64,000 bases of DNA from Planctomycetota bacterium (GCA_027618475.1 JAQCEJ010000002.1:62001-126000); one strand, 5' to 3'. Numbered from the stretch's first letter, positions 28,183 through 37,753 are shown. Notes: generated from the letters alone by a model not told the origin. Numbers and translations are program-made.

Positions 28183-28225
28183 TTCTCTTCGTTGCGGTCT
28201 CCGCACCTTAGCGGTTGACTGCATT

Positions 28226-29716
28226 TTAGAAAAGTTCCGTAATGGGCTTGCCGAAGTCGGTCAGACGGCGGGGACGATTGAGTGTATCGGGGTAAATCGT
28301 TTCGGGATCGATTCCCAGAGCATGGTACACTGTTGCAATCAAATCATAAGGATGCACGGGCGAATTCTTGGGATAGGCGCCAAAGCGGTCGGACTCCCCG
28401 AAGATGCTACCGGGGCGAATACCGCCGCCGGCAATCAGAAAGCTGTAACAGTCGGGCCAATGATCACGACCGCCGGGGCCGACGTTGTTCGTTGTGGCCG
28501 ATCCGAGTTTAGGCGACCTCCCGAATTCTCCTATCGCGATGACAAGAGTCGTTTCTAGCAGTCCGCGTTGAGACAGGTCTTCGATAAGAGCCGACATCGA
28601 ATGATCGAACACCGGGCAACGATGGTCTCGAAGCATCGGGAAGTTGTTGCGGTGCGTGTCCCATGAACCGTCGGGACCGGGGGCCGGTTCGTCATCGGCA
28701 CGCGCGGGCCACGTGACTTGCACGTACCGTGTTCCTGCTTCAATCTGTCGGCGCGCTAGAAGACAACTCTGTCCGAATTTCGTCATCCCGTAACGTTCTC
28801 GCGTCGCTGCCGATTCTTCGTCCAACTGAAATGCTTTCATCGCCCGATCGGATTGCAATAGCGACCACGCCTGTTCATAAAACGTATCGAAGTCGAGAGC
28901 GTTTCCTCCGGCGCGAGCAACGTCGTCGGCGACGATGTTGCCATCCAGCCCGGTGTTACGGAGAGTCGTTTCGGCCGAGACAATTGATCGTAGGTCCATG
29001 CGGGCTCGGAGTCGATCGGAGTCAACTCCATCCGGCAGTTGAAACGTATCCAGTTTGAGCGGCTGTGTCGGGTCACCATACATGGTAAAGGGATCGTGTG
29101 CCGCACCGAGGAGTCCCCCACCCTGGCCGACGCCTACGATCACGTTTTCTTTCACGGGCGAACAGAGGGCAACATAATTCATATTGCCGAGTTGGGCGGG
29201 ACGGTAACGCGACACGACCGATCCGACCGACGGAAGATCGTCACGCGATGGAGGAACAGACAAACCGGTTCGCGAAAAGTTGTCGGGATCGTGTCCAGTC
29301 ATCAGCATATAAATCGCTGAGCCGTGATTCGGGAGTCCCTTCGGCTTCACACCGATCGAACGGGCGACGGTGAATTTGTCGGCCTGTTGAGCAAGTTTCG
29401 GCAATACTTCGCCGAGAAACATACCCGATGCTGCTGTTGCAATTGGTTGAAATTCACCCCGAATCTCGGCGGGAGCATCGGGTTTGGGATCCCACAAATC
29501 GATGTGACTTGGCGACCCCTGCAAGTAGACGAGAATTACTGATTCGGCACCACCGAAACTCGATTGCGGCGTCATCACTGGTGTCGCTCGCGCGTGTTGT
29601 AATCTCAATATTTGTGGGAGCGAGAGTCCGAACAGAGAGAGTCCGCCGATCGACAGTAACTCCCGTCGTGCAAGCCGATCGCACAGTTTTCCTGGCTTTC
29701 CTAGGATATTTAACAC
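28226..29716 (-). CDS. DUF1501 family Tat-exported protein (sulfatase-like fold)
   Basis: 496 residues beginning with a twin-arginine signal (ARRELLSIGGLSLFGLSLP at about residues 16-34). The body matches DUF1501, a planctomycete-expanded family of alkaline-phosphatase/sulfatase-like fold. Characteristic segments: VYLQGSPSHIDLWDPK near 63, RYVQVTWPARAD near 327, MSALIEDLSQRGLLETTLVIAIGEFGRSP near 374, and GRDHWPDCYSFLIAGGGI near 416. The usual partner DUF1549/DUF1553 gene is not beside it. Enzymatic activity is not established for the family. Confidence 0.9.
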   Translation of the reverse strand: MLNILGKPGKLCDRLARRELLSIGGLSLFGLSLPQILRLQHARATPVMTPQSSFGGAESVILVYLQGSPSHIDLWDPKPDAPAEIRGEFQPIATAASGMFLGEVLPKLAQQADKFTVARSIGVKPKGLPNHGSAIYMLMTGHDPDNFSRTGLSVPPSRDDLPSVGSVVSRYRPAQLGNMNYVALCSPVKENVIVGVGQGGGLLGAAHDPFTMYGDPTQPLKLDTFQLPDGVDSDRLRARMDLRSIVSAETTLRNTGLDGNIVADDVARAGGNALDFDTFYEQAWSLLQSDRAMKAFQLDEESAATRERYGMTKFGQSCLLARRQIEAGTRYVQVTWPARADDEPAPGPDGSWDTHRNNFPMLRDHRCPVFDHSMSALIEDLSQRGLLETTLVIAIGEFGRSPKLGSATTNNVGPGGRDHWPDCYSFLIAGGGIRPGSIFGESDRFGAYPKNSPVHPYDLIATVYHALGIDPETIYPDTLNRPRRLTDFGKPITELF

Positions 29717-29867
29717 GGTATCTACTCCGTTGCGGACAACAATAAAAAACGCAATCGCGAATGAGTCCCATTGTCACTTATGCAAGAATCGTTGACAAGC
29801 GGATTCTGCGGGACTTCCACCGGAAGGACATTTTGACGGCGGAATCTGGAGCTTCTATCTGCTGGAT

Positions 29868-30878
29868 TCATGTAAGTTGCTCTTTCTCAACGGGAGGTGT
29901 GACCCGAAGAAGCGATACGCTCTGATCCGACGACGCATTGGTCCAGATAATGTCACCACATGATGCAGGTATCAACACGGTTTCTCCTCTGGAGAAGGCT
30001 CGCTCATAGTTTGAGTCCTTCGTCCGTAACGAGCAAGCGCCATTCAGAACCATCCAGACTTCGAATGAATGGGATGGAGAACTTGATAACTGCTGAGGTA
30101 CGGCGTACGACGTCATCGTAAAATAGTCGCATTCGACGAGTTTCGTTGCACGGTTTCCCGGTGTGGATTCGCTTTCCGGCGTACCACGCACGGGATCGAT
30201 GGGGCCGCGCGTCCAGTCGATTGATTTAAGTGCCGCATCTTTGTGGAGCTGTCGTGGCCGGCCGTCGGTCCCTAACCGATTCCAGTCAAACAGGCGAAAT
30301 GTGGCATCGCTTGTCTGTTGCACCTCAGCAAACAAGACACCGCCGCCAACCGCATGGACCGAACCGGCAGAGAGAAAAATGCAATCCCCCGGCTGAGGGT
30401 GAAAAGAGTGAAGACATTCGGCGACGGTGCCATTTTCCAGGTGGCGGGTCAGGTCATCATGAGTGATTCCCGATTTGAGTCCAGCGAAAATCTGGGCATC
30501 GGGAAGCGCTTCGAGAATGACCCACGCCTCGGTCTTTCCCGATTCATCACCGATCAGTTCGTGTGCCAAGGCGTCTGTCGGATGGACTTGCACCGAGAGC
30601 AAGTGGTTTGCTTCCAGGAATTTGAACAACAGAGGAAACCTGACGCCTGACGGAATCGCCTGGCCGACGAGGTCGGAGGAGTGTTCGGCCCATAATTCAT
30701 TGATCGTGCGGCCTGCGAATTCGCCCTCGGCAACGCGGCTGATGTGCAGTGGGTGTCCGCTGAGTTCCCACGATTCGCCATACGGTCCAGCAGTCGGAAG
30801 GTGCTTATGTAGTTCTATAAGTTTACGACCACCCCACACCTGGGGACGAAGAAACGGTTCAAAAACCAGCGGATTCAT
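29868..30878 (-). CDS. manA: mannose-6-phosphate isomerase, type I
   Basis: Zinc enzyme interconverting mannose 6-phosphate and fructose 6-phosphate. Zinc-ligand motifs are visible: LLSVQVHPTD near residue 92, GKTEAWVIL near 112, and SAGSVHAVGGG near 171. The N-terminal FEPFLRPQVWGGRKL and GESWELSGH segments are typical of the short bacterial form. Length 336. No polysaccharide genes nearby. Starts at ATG 30878. Confidence 0.92.
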   Translation of the reverse strand: MNPLVFEPFLRPQVWGGRKLIELHKHLPTAGPYGESWELSGHPLHISRVAEGEFAGRTINELWAEHSSDLVGQAIPSGVRFPLLFKFLEANHLLSVQVHPTDALAHELIGDESGKTEAWVILEALPDAQIFAGLKSGITHDDLTRHLENGTVAECLHSFHPQPGDCIFLSAGSVHAVGGGVLFAEVQQTSDATFRLFDWNRLGTDGRPRQLHKDAALKSIDWTRGPIDPVRGTPESESTPGNRATKLVECDYFTMTSYAVPQQLSSSPSHSFEVWMVLNGACSLRTKDSNYERAFSRGETVLIPASCGDIIWTNASSDQSVSLLRVTPPVEKEQLT

Positions 30879-31115
30879 CGGATCAACCTCGTCATTATAA
30901 ATTCAAGCTACAAATGCGTTATGACAGCGGCCTTTCGGATAATAATCGATGAACTACAGTGTGCTGGAGTATTTTAGCACGTCAAAACAAATTGACCCAG
31001 TAGAACTACGCCGCCGATGGAGTCTCTCAAGACAGGGGATGTCCCTCATTCGTTGTGAGAGCCGGCTTTAACTGCGAGTCTGACTGCTCATTCGTTTTCC
31101 ACGGCAACGGGCCGT

Positions 31116-31141
31116 ATCAGCATGAAGTGGATCATGCTGAT
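31116..31141. repeat. perfect hairpin, 10-bp stem, 6-nt loop
   Basis: ATCAGCATGA and TCATGCTGAT are exact reverse complements around loop AGTGGA. No T-tract follows on the plus strand. May be a terminator-like structure or protein-binding site in the gene-poor region. Confidence 0.4.
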
Positions 31142-31551
31142 GGTGATCATTGTATCTCGAATTCGATTTCGCCGTTCGTTATCCCTCCCCCATCCTGATT
31201 CAGTTGCGCCGAGCCCTGAAAAACCGGGAATTTCAGGCCCATGACCGACGTCGGTTGCGCTTTCGGCGAACTTTGTTTGTGATGCAAAAAAGGGCTCTAA
31301 ATCTCTCCAGATTTCGTTTCACCAGCCTCTCGCACGCATTTCGCGCGCGTTTTATGGCCAAAATGCGCACTTTTGCGCAGATTTGACATATTCAGAAACA
31401 GGGATGCATTTTTTACGACCACGCCAACATAAAATGGTTTGAAAAACGTTGCGCGCAACCCAATCGTGTTTGCGCCTATCGAAAATTCCTTCTCCCCGAG
31501 TCTTTGGACCGGGGACAAGGTGGCCGCAGGCCGGATGAGGGGGCCTTTCAT

Positions 31552-31612
31552 CGGAATGACGAATGTCGAAATCCGAATAACGAAAGAATTCCCATTGACC
31601 GAATGTCCGAAG
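31552..31612. repeat. GAATGACGAA-type short degenerate tandem repeat
   Basis: Words of the form CGAATG, CGAAAT, CGAATAA and CGAAAG recur at 6-9 bp spacing through this stretch, which lies just left of the MITE-like element. The low-complexity pattern appears non-coding. Confidence 0.4.
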
Positions 31613-31633
31613 GAGATGAGAGTCCCAGTCTAC

Positions 31634-31642
31634 GTGACTACC
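31634..31642. repeat. 9-bp target-site duplication, left copy
   Basis: GTGACTACC here and at 32064-32072 flank the MITE-like element directly at its terminal inverted repeats, as expected after transposition. Confidence 0.75.
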
Positions 31643-32063
31643 GGGTGCATCCGTTAAATGGTGGAGGTCATTCGGGTGGTCGGGACAGCTTTGTGTCCCG
31701 GTCGCGCAGCGATAAGAGGACTTCTCAGCCGAGGGCTTCGACCTCGATCCGGCCTCACAGTGGCCAGCTACAGAGGCATAACTGAAGGTGGTCTACCGGC
31801 GCGAAGGGCCAGCCGTTCCTATAGCCAGGTCCGCAAGGGCCTGGTCCATGTCGTGTGTAGAAATGTCTTGAAGGCCCAACGGGCCGGCCATTTCATTTGC
31901 GATCGGAGATGAGCTAAGAGTAATTATACTGACGAACTGTCGGCCCGTTGGGCCTGAAGAGAATTGACGTGTGGCCTTATCCCCGGCCCTGCGGACCGGG
32001 CTGGACGAAGTTCTGGCCCTTTGGGCCGGAAAACAGGGGGACTACCATTTAACGGATGCACCC
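31643..32063. mobile_element. 421-bp MITE-like non-autonomous transposable element
   Basis: Perfect 20-bp terminal inverted repeats, 31643-31662 (starting GGGTGCATCCG) and 32044-32063, bounded by an identical 9-bp direct repeat. No transposase is encoded. The interior is packed with small GC-rich hairpins: 31681-31700, 31825-31844, 31873-31885, 31942-31954, 31984-31999 and 32015-32027. The copies at 31872-31886 and 31941-31955 are reverse complements over 15 bp. The 9-bp duplication would suit IS4- or IS1-type transposases acting in trans, but the family is not recognised. It sits 37 bp after the stop of the flagellar-like gene. Confidence 0.8.
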
Positions 32064-32072
32064 GTGACTACC
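32064..32072. repeat. 9-bp target-site duplication, right copy
   Basis: GTGACTACC, identical to 31634-31642 on the other side of the element. Confidence 0.75.
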
Positions 32073-32099
32073 CAGCCAACGCCGCTGATCTTGCACGCA

Positions 32100-33752
32100 T
32101 TATTGATGCGTAGCCGAGCGGCGCGACGCAACTGAAGATGTTTCGGGAAAGAGTTCGGCGAGCATCTGCTGAAACATCTGTAGCTGCTGCCAATGCTTCG
32201 CTTCTTGATCGACATCAACGTTCGCGTCTTCCAGAAACCCTTGTTTCACTATGCCGGCAACGTTGTCACCCGTTGAAAGATCGATCGGCTTTCCCGATGC
32301 GGGTGTCTCTGCATAGATCGACGATACGACAGGAGCTAGTGCGCTTTCATCGAGGAAGTCATAGATGGCGATCGTTCCCAGTGGAACAACTTCACCTGGT
32401 TCCGGTTGGGGACGAGTTTTCGGTTCCGTTTTGTAGATCACCTCTCCCTTCGCAGAGATGATGATTTTCGAAGCCTCTTCGGGAATGACGATGGATGGAT
32501 ATACCACGTATTCGGTCCCTCCTGCCAGCAGGACTGGCACTCGAGATTCGTTCAACGCCCAACGCCCGTTGCGCGTATAGAATGTGTTGCTGTCTTTAGT
32601 CACTCGGAACCAGCCGCGACCTTCAATGGCAACATCCCAGGTTCGTCTGGTTTCCCGTAGTGTTCCCGGCTGAATATTGATTTGCTGGTCGAACTCCAAG
32701 GTGTCGACATCTGAATTGAGAATATTTTCATCGTATAATGCGCCTCGAGCGCTGTCGGTGGGACGGTTATCGTCAGTCAAAAGGGACTGTTGCTGGGGAA
32801 CGGCGAAGAGTTCTGCCGGAATCCTGTCGGCGTAATTGATGATTCTCGCCTTGTAGCCGGGGGTTCTCGCGTGAATAAGGTTCTGCAGCGTGACCGTTTG
32901 AGCAGTATGTAATACGGACATCGCGAGCCGAACCGTTTGTGCCTGGTTTGGTTCGGTTGATGCATCATCATCAACGATCGGCGAAGATGGCGATACCGAA
33001 TCGTGGTCGAGAACAGGAATGCGGGGACCAAAGCGTTGTGGCGGGATGACGGTGTGATGTTGCCGTAGACGTAATAACTCGCGCACGGTTTCCGGCGGGA
33101 TCCCCTTCAGTTGACTGCCCCAGATTTCACGTTCTTCCCGTGTGGCATCGGGCCATTCGTCGTCGAATAGCGAATCGAATGCCCCAGTCGACTTGTGATC
33201 GGAAGGAAGTGGAACAGCGTTATCGGAGTCGACAATCTTCTGTGGAACGGCTCGATCCGTATCCGGCGGAAAGTTCGACTCAGACGAATCAGACTTATCA
33301 GCAGAATTTCGTCGGTCAGAAATTGTTTTCGACGGAGAATCGTTGCTTCTCTTCAAAGGGGGGGCGTCAGTTAATGCGGCAACTTCATGCTCGGACTCAT
33401 TGATTCGGACGAAACCGTCACGATGTCCCGATTCTATGGGCTGGGCTCCCGTATCGTCGAACGGATCAGGAACAGCATTCCGATCGATTGTGGTGGTTTC
33501 CAAAGTCTGAACAACGTTCGGCGAACTTGAAAAAAATGGGCAGCAGGTCGTGTCGGACGCATTGGCAGCAAGCGGCGAAACAATCGCCCCCGAGTGCTGC
33601 GGAAAGGCCGAAGCCACGAATGTGTGGGGGGCAGCATTTGTCAATGACGACTTGAATGAGGCCGGCGTTTTGGCCAGACGGTGTCCTGCGGCAATCAGCA
33701 GAAACAGTCCCGTCATCAATCCGATCTGTAGGAGCTTGTGCCCAAACTGCAT
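32100..33752 (-). CDS. flagellar rod/hook-like protein with long N-terminal extension
   Basis: The C-terminal half (from about residue 273) matches FlgE/FlgF/FlgG-type hook-basal body proteins: LQNLIHARTPGYKARIINY corresponds to the rod N-terminal motif (NLANxxTPGYK). GRGWFRVTKDSNTFYTRNGRW near 378 and QGFLEDANVDVDQE near the C-terminus correspond to the conserved core and the SNVD-type ending. In normal FlgG these start at residue 1. Here about 270 residues precede, with a membrane segment at 8-24 and a disordered Ser/Asp-rich region, then a helical patch near 205-230. No other flagellar genes are visible nearby. Confidence 0.8.
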   Translation of the reverse strand: MQFGHKLLQIGLMTGLFLLIAAGHRLAKTPASFKSSLTNAAPHTFVASAFPQHSGAIVSPLAANASDTTCCPFFSSSPNVVQTLETTTIDRNAVPDPFDDTGAQPIESGHRDGFVRINESEHEVAALTDAPPLKRSNDSPSKTISDRRNSADKSDSSESNFPPDTDRAVPQKIVDSDNAVPLPSDHKSTGAFDSLFDDEWPDATREEREIWGSQLKGIPPETVRELLRLRQHHTVIPPQRFGPRIPVLDHDSVSPSSPIVDDDASTEPNQAQTVRLAMSVLHTAQTVTLQNLIHARTPGYKARIINYADRIPAELFAVPQQQSLLTDDNRPTDSARGALYDENILNSDVDTLEFDQQINIQPGTLRETRRTWDVAIEGRGWFRVTKDSNTFYTRNGRWALNESRVPVLLAGGTEYVVYPSIVIPEEASKIIISAKGEVIYKTEPKTRPQPEPGEVVPLGTIAIYDFLDESALAPVVSSIYAETPASGKPIDLSTGDNVAGIVKQGFLEDANVDVDQEAKHWQQLQMFQQMLAELFPETSSVASRRSATHQ

Positions 33753-33827
33753 TTCCGCCTCCTTGCGGTCGTTACGAGATCTGGAAATCCTCCAGAACCG
33801 TATCGGAAATGCCCTCTTGAGACAAGA

Positions 33828-34160
33828 TCAGCCGTCGATATCGGTGGTGGGGCGCGTCGGTTGCGGCGTTGAATCGGGGTTCTGGGCGTCATAAACTATC
33901 TTTTGCCGCATCATGCTACGCCCCCACGTGACGTAATGTAATGCCAGGAAGAACACAAAAAAGATGGGAATGAAGATCATTTTTACCAGACCGGGAAGAA
34001 TCATGGCAACGAGAAACAGCAGCCCCAATCCCATACTAGCCACACCCAATAGTGCCACGTAGGTCGCCAAGTTACGACCTGATGATGAACCATTCGGAGG
34101 GGACATAATGTCAGAAATCCCAAGAAAATACACAGTGGGCGTTGAGGACGAAACGGTCAA
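33828..34160 (-). CDS. small hypothetical membrane protein
   Basis: 110 residues with two hydrophobic helices (about 35-55 and 60-80), a polar N-terminus and a Pro/Thr-rich C-terminus. Its TTG/ATG-region start at 34160 overlaps the end of the SRPBCC gene; an internal ATG at 34106 (MSPPNGSSSGRN) is an alternative. Operon with the SRPBCC gene is likely. Not recognised. Confidence 0.55.
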   Translation of the reverse strand: MTVSSSTPTVYFLGISDIMSPPNGSSSGRNLATYVALLGVASMGLGLLFLVAMILPGLVKMIFIPIFFVFFLALHYVTWGRSMMRQKIVYDAQNPDSTPQPTRPTTDIDG

Positions 34161-34609
34161 TCCTGTTCCAGCAGTTGTTTCAACTTTTTGTAACGTAAGT
34201 CGAAACCTTCGTCGAGTGAATCGAGAATGCGGCTTTCCGTCACCATAAATCCGAGCAACCCACCGGGAGGGAGAAACTCGATCGTGTCGCGGATTTTGAC
34301 CTGATCCGGGGCGATGGCCTCGAAGTGATGCTCATGAATCCACGATTTCAATGGACCTTTCACCTGTTGTTCGACAAAACGCGTCGGCCGGTCGAGTTCG
34401 GTGATCTCGTGAATCAGTTCCTGTACCTGCCCAAAACTTTGGATTTTGAATTCCAGTGTGGTTCCCTGGAAGATTTCTTCAGGTGCCGAGACAAAATGCA
34501 AGCCCATATTGGGAGGGCTGATCAGGGAGATGTTTGCCGGCCTGATCAGGAAATCAAATGCCCGGTCGACCGTGCATTTAATAATCGTGGAAACTTCAAA
34601 AACTGCCAT
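34157..34609 (-). CDS. SRPBCC superfamily protein
   Basis: 150-residue helix-grip fold protein of the SRPBCC/polyketide-cyclase type, which bind hydrophobic ligands in a deep pocket. It begins AVFEVSTIIKCTVDRAFDFLIRPANI, the usual first strand and helix. The C-terminal long helix (LDSLDEGFDLRYKKLKQLLEQ) is typical. The frame opens further to 34660, but ATG 34609 places the fold at the N-terminus. Ligand unknown. Confidence 0.75.
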   Translation of the reverse strand: MAVFEVSTIIKCTVDRAFDFLIRPANISLISPPNMGLHFVSAPEEIFQGTTLEFKIQSFGQVQELIHEITELDRPTRFVEQQVKGPLKSWIHEHHFEAIAPDQVKIRDTIEFLPPGGLLGFMVTESRILDSLDEGFDLRYKKLKQLLEQD

Positions 34610-34845
34610 ACGAGGCTCACTTCTATGATGTTGATTCGCGGTTCTAGTTCGGATTACCAATATCAGGAAAGTTTAAGGCATCGCTCGCGAATTATGAATG
34701 TCTATTCTTCGTATTTTTGAATTCAACATTGAGACGTCGCCAATAGTTCGTGATTCTGCTGACCGAATTATGCTATGTTCTCCTCCTGTCGCGGAATAGC
34801 CATTCGACTCGGGACTTCGCTCAATACTTGCTACGGTGCGTCTTC

Positions 34846-35787
34846 ATGCAATTTCCCAATGAACTCTTACGACAATGCTGGATCCTCGCAGGTCCGACGG
34901 CGAGCGGCAAGTCAACGCTGGGATTGCAACTTGCGGAACGAATCGATGCTGAAATCATCGCCCTTGATTCGATGACATTATACCGGGGAATGGATATCGG
35001 CACCGCTAAGCCGTCAGAGGTGGATCGTATTCGTGTTCCACATCATTTACTGGACATCGTGGATCCGGCGGATGAGTTTAGTGTTGTCGACTTCCTGCAC
35101 GCTGCGCAAGAAACGTGTAAAAATATCACGAGTCGAGGCAAAACACCGTTGTTCGTCGGTGGGACAGGTATGTACCTAAAGGCACTGCTCCGCGGTGTAT
35201 TTCCTGGTCCCGCCGCCGACTGGGAGTTCCGAAAAAAACTGGAAAAAACAGCACGTGAGGAGGGTTCGGAAGCGCTTTGGGGTCAGTTGCATAGGATCGA
35301 TCCCAAGACGGCAAATCGGTTAAGTGCGAACGACGTTCGTCGCGTCATTCGGGCGATCGAAGTTCACGAATTGACCGGAGTGCCCATGTCGGCCCAACAG
35401 CAGCAGATGCCTTTACCGATTGAACAGCGTCCTCATCACGTCTATTGGCTCTCTCCGCCGCGAGACTGGCTACATCACCGTATTGAGCAACGCGTCGGCG
35501 AAATGATGGATGCCGGCTGGCTCGAAGAAGTACGCCAACTGCTGTCACGTGAATTACCGCTCAGCCGAACGGCCAGCCAGGCGCTTGGATATCAGGAGCT
35601 GATTGCACATCTCGCGGGAGAGTGCACGCTGAGTGAGGCCGTCGAACAACTGACTATCCGCACGCGTCAGTTCGCAAAAAGACAACATACGTGGTATCGT
35701 CATATCGAAGAATGCCGGCCCATTGAGATCACGGGAACGGAAACGGCAGAGGATCTCATCCAGGTGATATTAATGGATTCAAAATAA
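34846..35787 (+). CDS. miaA: tRNA dimethylallyltransferase
   Basis: Adds a dimethylallyl group to A37 of tRNAs that read codons starting with U. P-loop LAGPTASGKST at about residues 14-24. The family motifs DSMTLYRGMDIGTAKP, VPHHLLDIVDPADEFSVVDF and PLFVGGTGMYLKALL follow. C-terminal ASQALGYQELI and RTRQFAKRQHTWYRH are the tRNA-contacting motifs. Length 313. The frame extends 32 codons upstream, but ATG 34846 matches the family N-terminus. Confidence 0.95.
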   Translation: MQFPNELLRQCWILAGPTASGKSTLGLQLAERIDAEIIALDSMTLYRGMDIGTAKPSEVDRIRVPHHLLDIVDPADEFSVVDFLHAAQETCKNITSRGKTPLFVGGTGMYLKALLRGVFPGPAADWEFRKKLEKTAREEGSEALWGQLHRIDPKTANRLSANDVRRVIRAIEVHELTGVPMSAQQQQMPLPIEQRPHHVYWLSPPRDWLHHRIEQRVGEMMDAGWLEEVRQLLSRELPLSRTASQALGYQELIAHLAGECTLSEAVEQLTIRTRQFAKRQHTWYRHIEECRPIEITGTETAEDLIQVILMDSK

Positions 35788-35833
35788 CGAGAGATGTCTT
35801 TCACAAAGATTCAACTTTGGCCTGTTCCTCTGG

Positions 35834-37753
35834 TCAGTTCAACTCCATTGCCTCTTCCCAGTGTTCATACAGCTGAGCAAGTTCTTCTTTGGCTTGCTCG
35901 TACGTGGACGTAATTTCGCGGAGCCGTTGGCCGTCGCGATGGTATTCGGGGTTGGCCAGATCATCCTCACACTGAGCGATCAACGATTCATGCCGGGCAA
36001 TGTCGTCTTCGATATCGTGGACTTTACGATACGGGTATTTGCGTTTGCGTTTCGATGCTGATGCCGATTCATTGTCGTGAAGGTCGGGCTTATTTGGTGT
36101 CGTCCTGTTTTCTCTCCGCAACTCCGGTGACACAGCAGAAATTTCTCGTTGTTGATTCTGCACGAAGGCGAGATACCCGGAATAATTTCCTTCAAAGTAG
36201 CGAAGCCGGTCGGGTTCGAAAACCAGCACATGTTGAGCGACGCGGTCGAGAAAATAACGGTCGTGACTCACAAATAGCAATGTGCCGTCAAACGATTGCA
36301 ATGCCTGTTCGAGAGCGTCTCGCGCCCAGAGATCGAGATGATTCGTCGGTTCGTCGAGAACCAGCAGGTTCGCTTTGAGTGCAGCGACTTTTGCGAGGGC
36401 GACCTTACAGCGTTCGCCGCCACTCATATAACCGACCGCTTGCAATGCGAGTTCACCACGGATACCGAACCGGGCGAGTATGTCGCGCAGATGGGCCGGC
36501 ATGATCTCGGGCTGATCCGGAGGTCGAATCGCTTCAATGGCGTTGGCGTCACTGTCGACGCTCATGAGTTGCTGGTCAAAATAGGCGATTTTTACGTTCG
36601 TTCCCAGACGTACTTTCCCCGATTGCGGCGTCAGTTCGCCGATTAGTGTTTTCAAGAGCGTTGTCTTGCCGCAGCCATTGGGACCGAGAATTCCCAGGCG
36701 TGCCCCCCGTTCGACCATCAGTGAAAAATCTTCCATGAGCGGCCGGTCGTAACCTTGCGTAAGATGCTCGACATCAATTGTCCAGTCACCGCTTCGCACA
36801 GTGGGGGGAAAGCTCATCGGGAATGTGACGATGTCACGGGGCAAATCAACCTGTTCAAGTCTCGCCAGTTTTTTCTCACGGTCGTGGGCCTGTGCGCTCT
36901 TTTGGCCGTAGAAATTCCGGCGAATAAATTCTTCAGTTTTTTCGATGAAATCCTGTTGCTTTTCATATGTTTTTCGAAGTAGGGCGTTTCTCTCTTCACG
37001 TTGACGCCAGTAGGCCGAAAAGTTTCCTTTGTAGTCTTCGATTCGGCTCGCATAGAGTTCAAGCGTGCGATTCGTCACGCGGTCGAGAAAATACCGGTCG
37101 TGACTGACGATAATCATCGCTTGTTGGGTTCGGTTCAAATAACCTTCTAACCACTCGGTCGTTTCAATGTCGAGATGATTGGTCGGTTCGTCAAGCAGCA
37201 TGACTTCAGGAGCTTGTAACAGCAGTTTTGCCAGAAGACAACGATTTTGTTGCCCTCCGCTGAAGGTCGACATCGGTCGCGGATAGTCCTCCTTTTGAAA
37301 ACCGAGACCCTGCAAAACTTCATCAATGCGGTGATCGATATGGAAGGCATCAAGTCGGTCGAGTTTGTCGTGCAATTGATCGTATCGGCGATGAAGTCGT
37401 GATTGAACTTCTGTGTCTGTCGATTTGGCGAGTTGCTGCGTCAATTCGAGCATCTCATGTTGAAGCTGGTAGAGAGACGCGAGCCCCGCTTTAGCGACGC
37501 TGTGCAACGTTTGATCGTCGGTGAATTCCGTCTTCTGTTCGAGCAATACAATCTCGGAATTCGGATGCCGTTCGACAGTACCCGCATCGGGTTCGTCGAG
37601 CCCTGCAAGAATTCGCAGCAGTGTCGTTTTTCCGGTGCCGTTCGGTCCCACCAGTCCGATACGTTCTCCTGGCCGAACTTCGAAAGTAATCTCTCGAAGA
37701 ATGGGTTCGGTATCGAACTGACGGGTAACCTCATGCGCGGCGAGCAGAATCAT
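35834..37753 (-). CDS. ABC-F family ATPase (Uup/YheS-like)
   Basis: Soluble tandem ABC ATPase of the ABC-F class, acting at the ribosome in translation quality control or rescue. Domain 1: Walker A GPNGTGKTT near residue 36, signature FSGGQQNR near 163, Walker B VMLLDEPTNHLD near 180. Domain 2: GPNGCGKTT near 355, MSGGERCKVALAK, LLVLDEPTNHLD near 467. A charged C-terminal coiled coil spans about 575-635, as in Uup. No membrane domain. 639 residues. Divergent from the thioredoxin-like gene. Confidence 0.92.
   Translation of the reverse strand: MILLAAHEVTRQFDTEPILREITFEVRPGERIGLVGPNGTGKTTLLRILAGLDEPDAGTVERHPNSEIVLLEQKTEFTDDQTLHSVAKAGLASLYQLQHEMLELTQQLAKSTDTEVQSRLHRRYDQLHDKLDRLDAFHIDHRIDEVLQGLGFQKEDYPRPMSTFSGGQQNRCLLAKLLLQAPEVMLLDEPTNHLDIETTEWLEGYLNRTQQAMIIVSHDRYFLDRVTNRTLELYASRIEDYKGNFSAYWRQREERNALLRKTYEKQQDFIEKTEEFIRRNFYGQKSAQAHDREKKLARLEQVDLPRDIVTFPMSFPPTVRSGDWTIDVEHLTQGYDRPLMEDFSLMVERGARLGILGPNGCGKTTLLKTLIGELTPQSGKVRLGTNVKIAYFDQQLMSVDSDANAIEAIRPPDQPEIMPAHLRDILARFGIRGELALQAVGYMSGGERCKVALAKVAALKANLLVLDEPTNHLDLWARDALEQALQSFDGTLLFVSHDRYFLDRVAQHVLVFEPDRLRYFEGNYSGYLAFVQNQQREISAVSPELRRENRTTPNKPDLHDNESASASKRKRKYPYRKVHDIEDDIARHESLIAQCEDDLANPEYHRDGQRLREITSTYEQAKEELAQLYEHWEEAMELN

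Larger units (their letters stand above)
30879..31642. other. gene-poor region before the MITE-like element
   Basis: About 760 bp with no convincing gene. It holds a perfect 10-bp-stem hairpin at 31116-31141 and a 7-bp-stem hairpin at 31215-31237. A stretch at 31552-31610 repeats GAATGACGAA-like words, a pattern familiar from planctomycete intergenic DNA. The start of this region is the manA promoter side. Confidence 0.5.
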
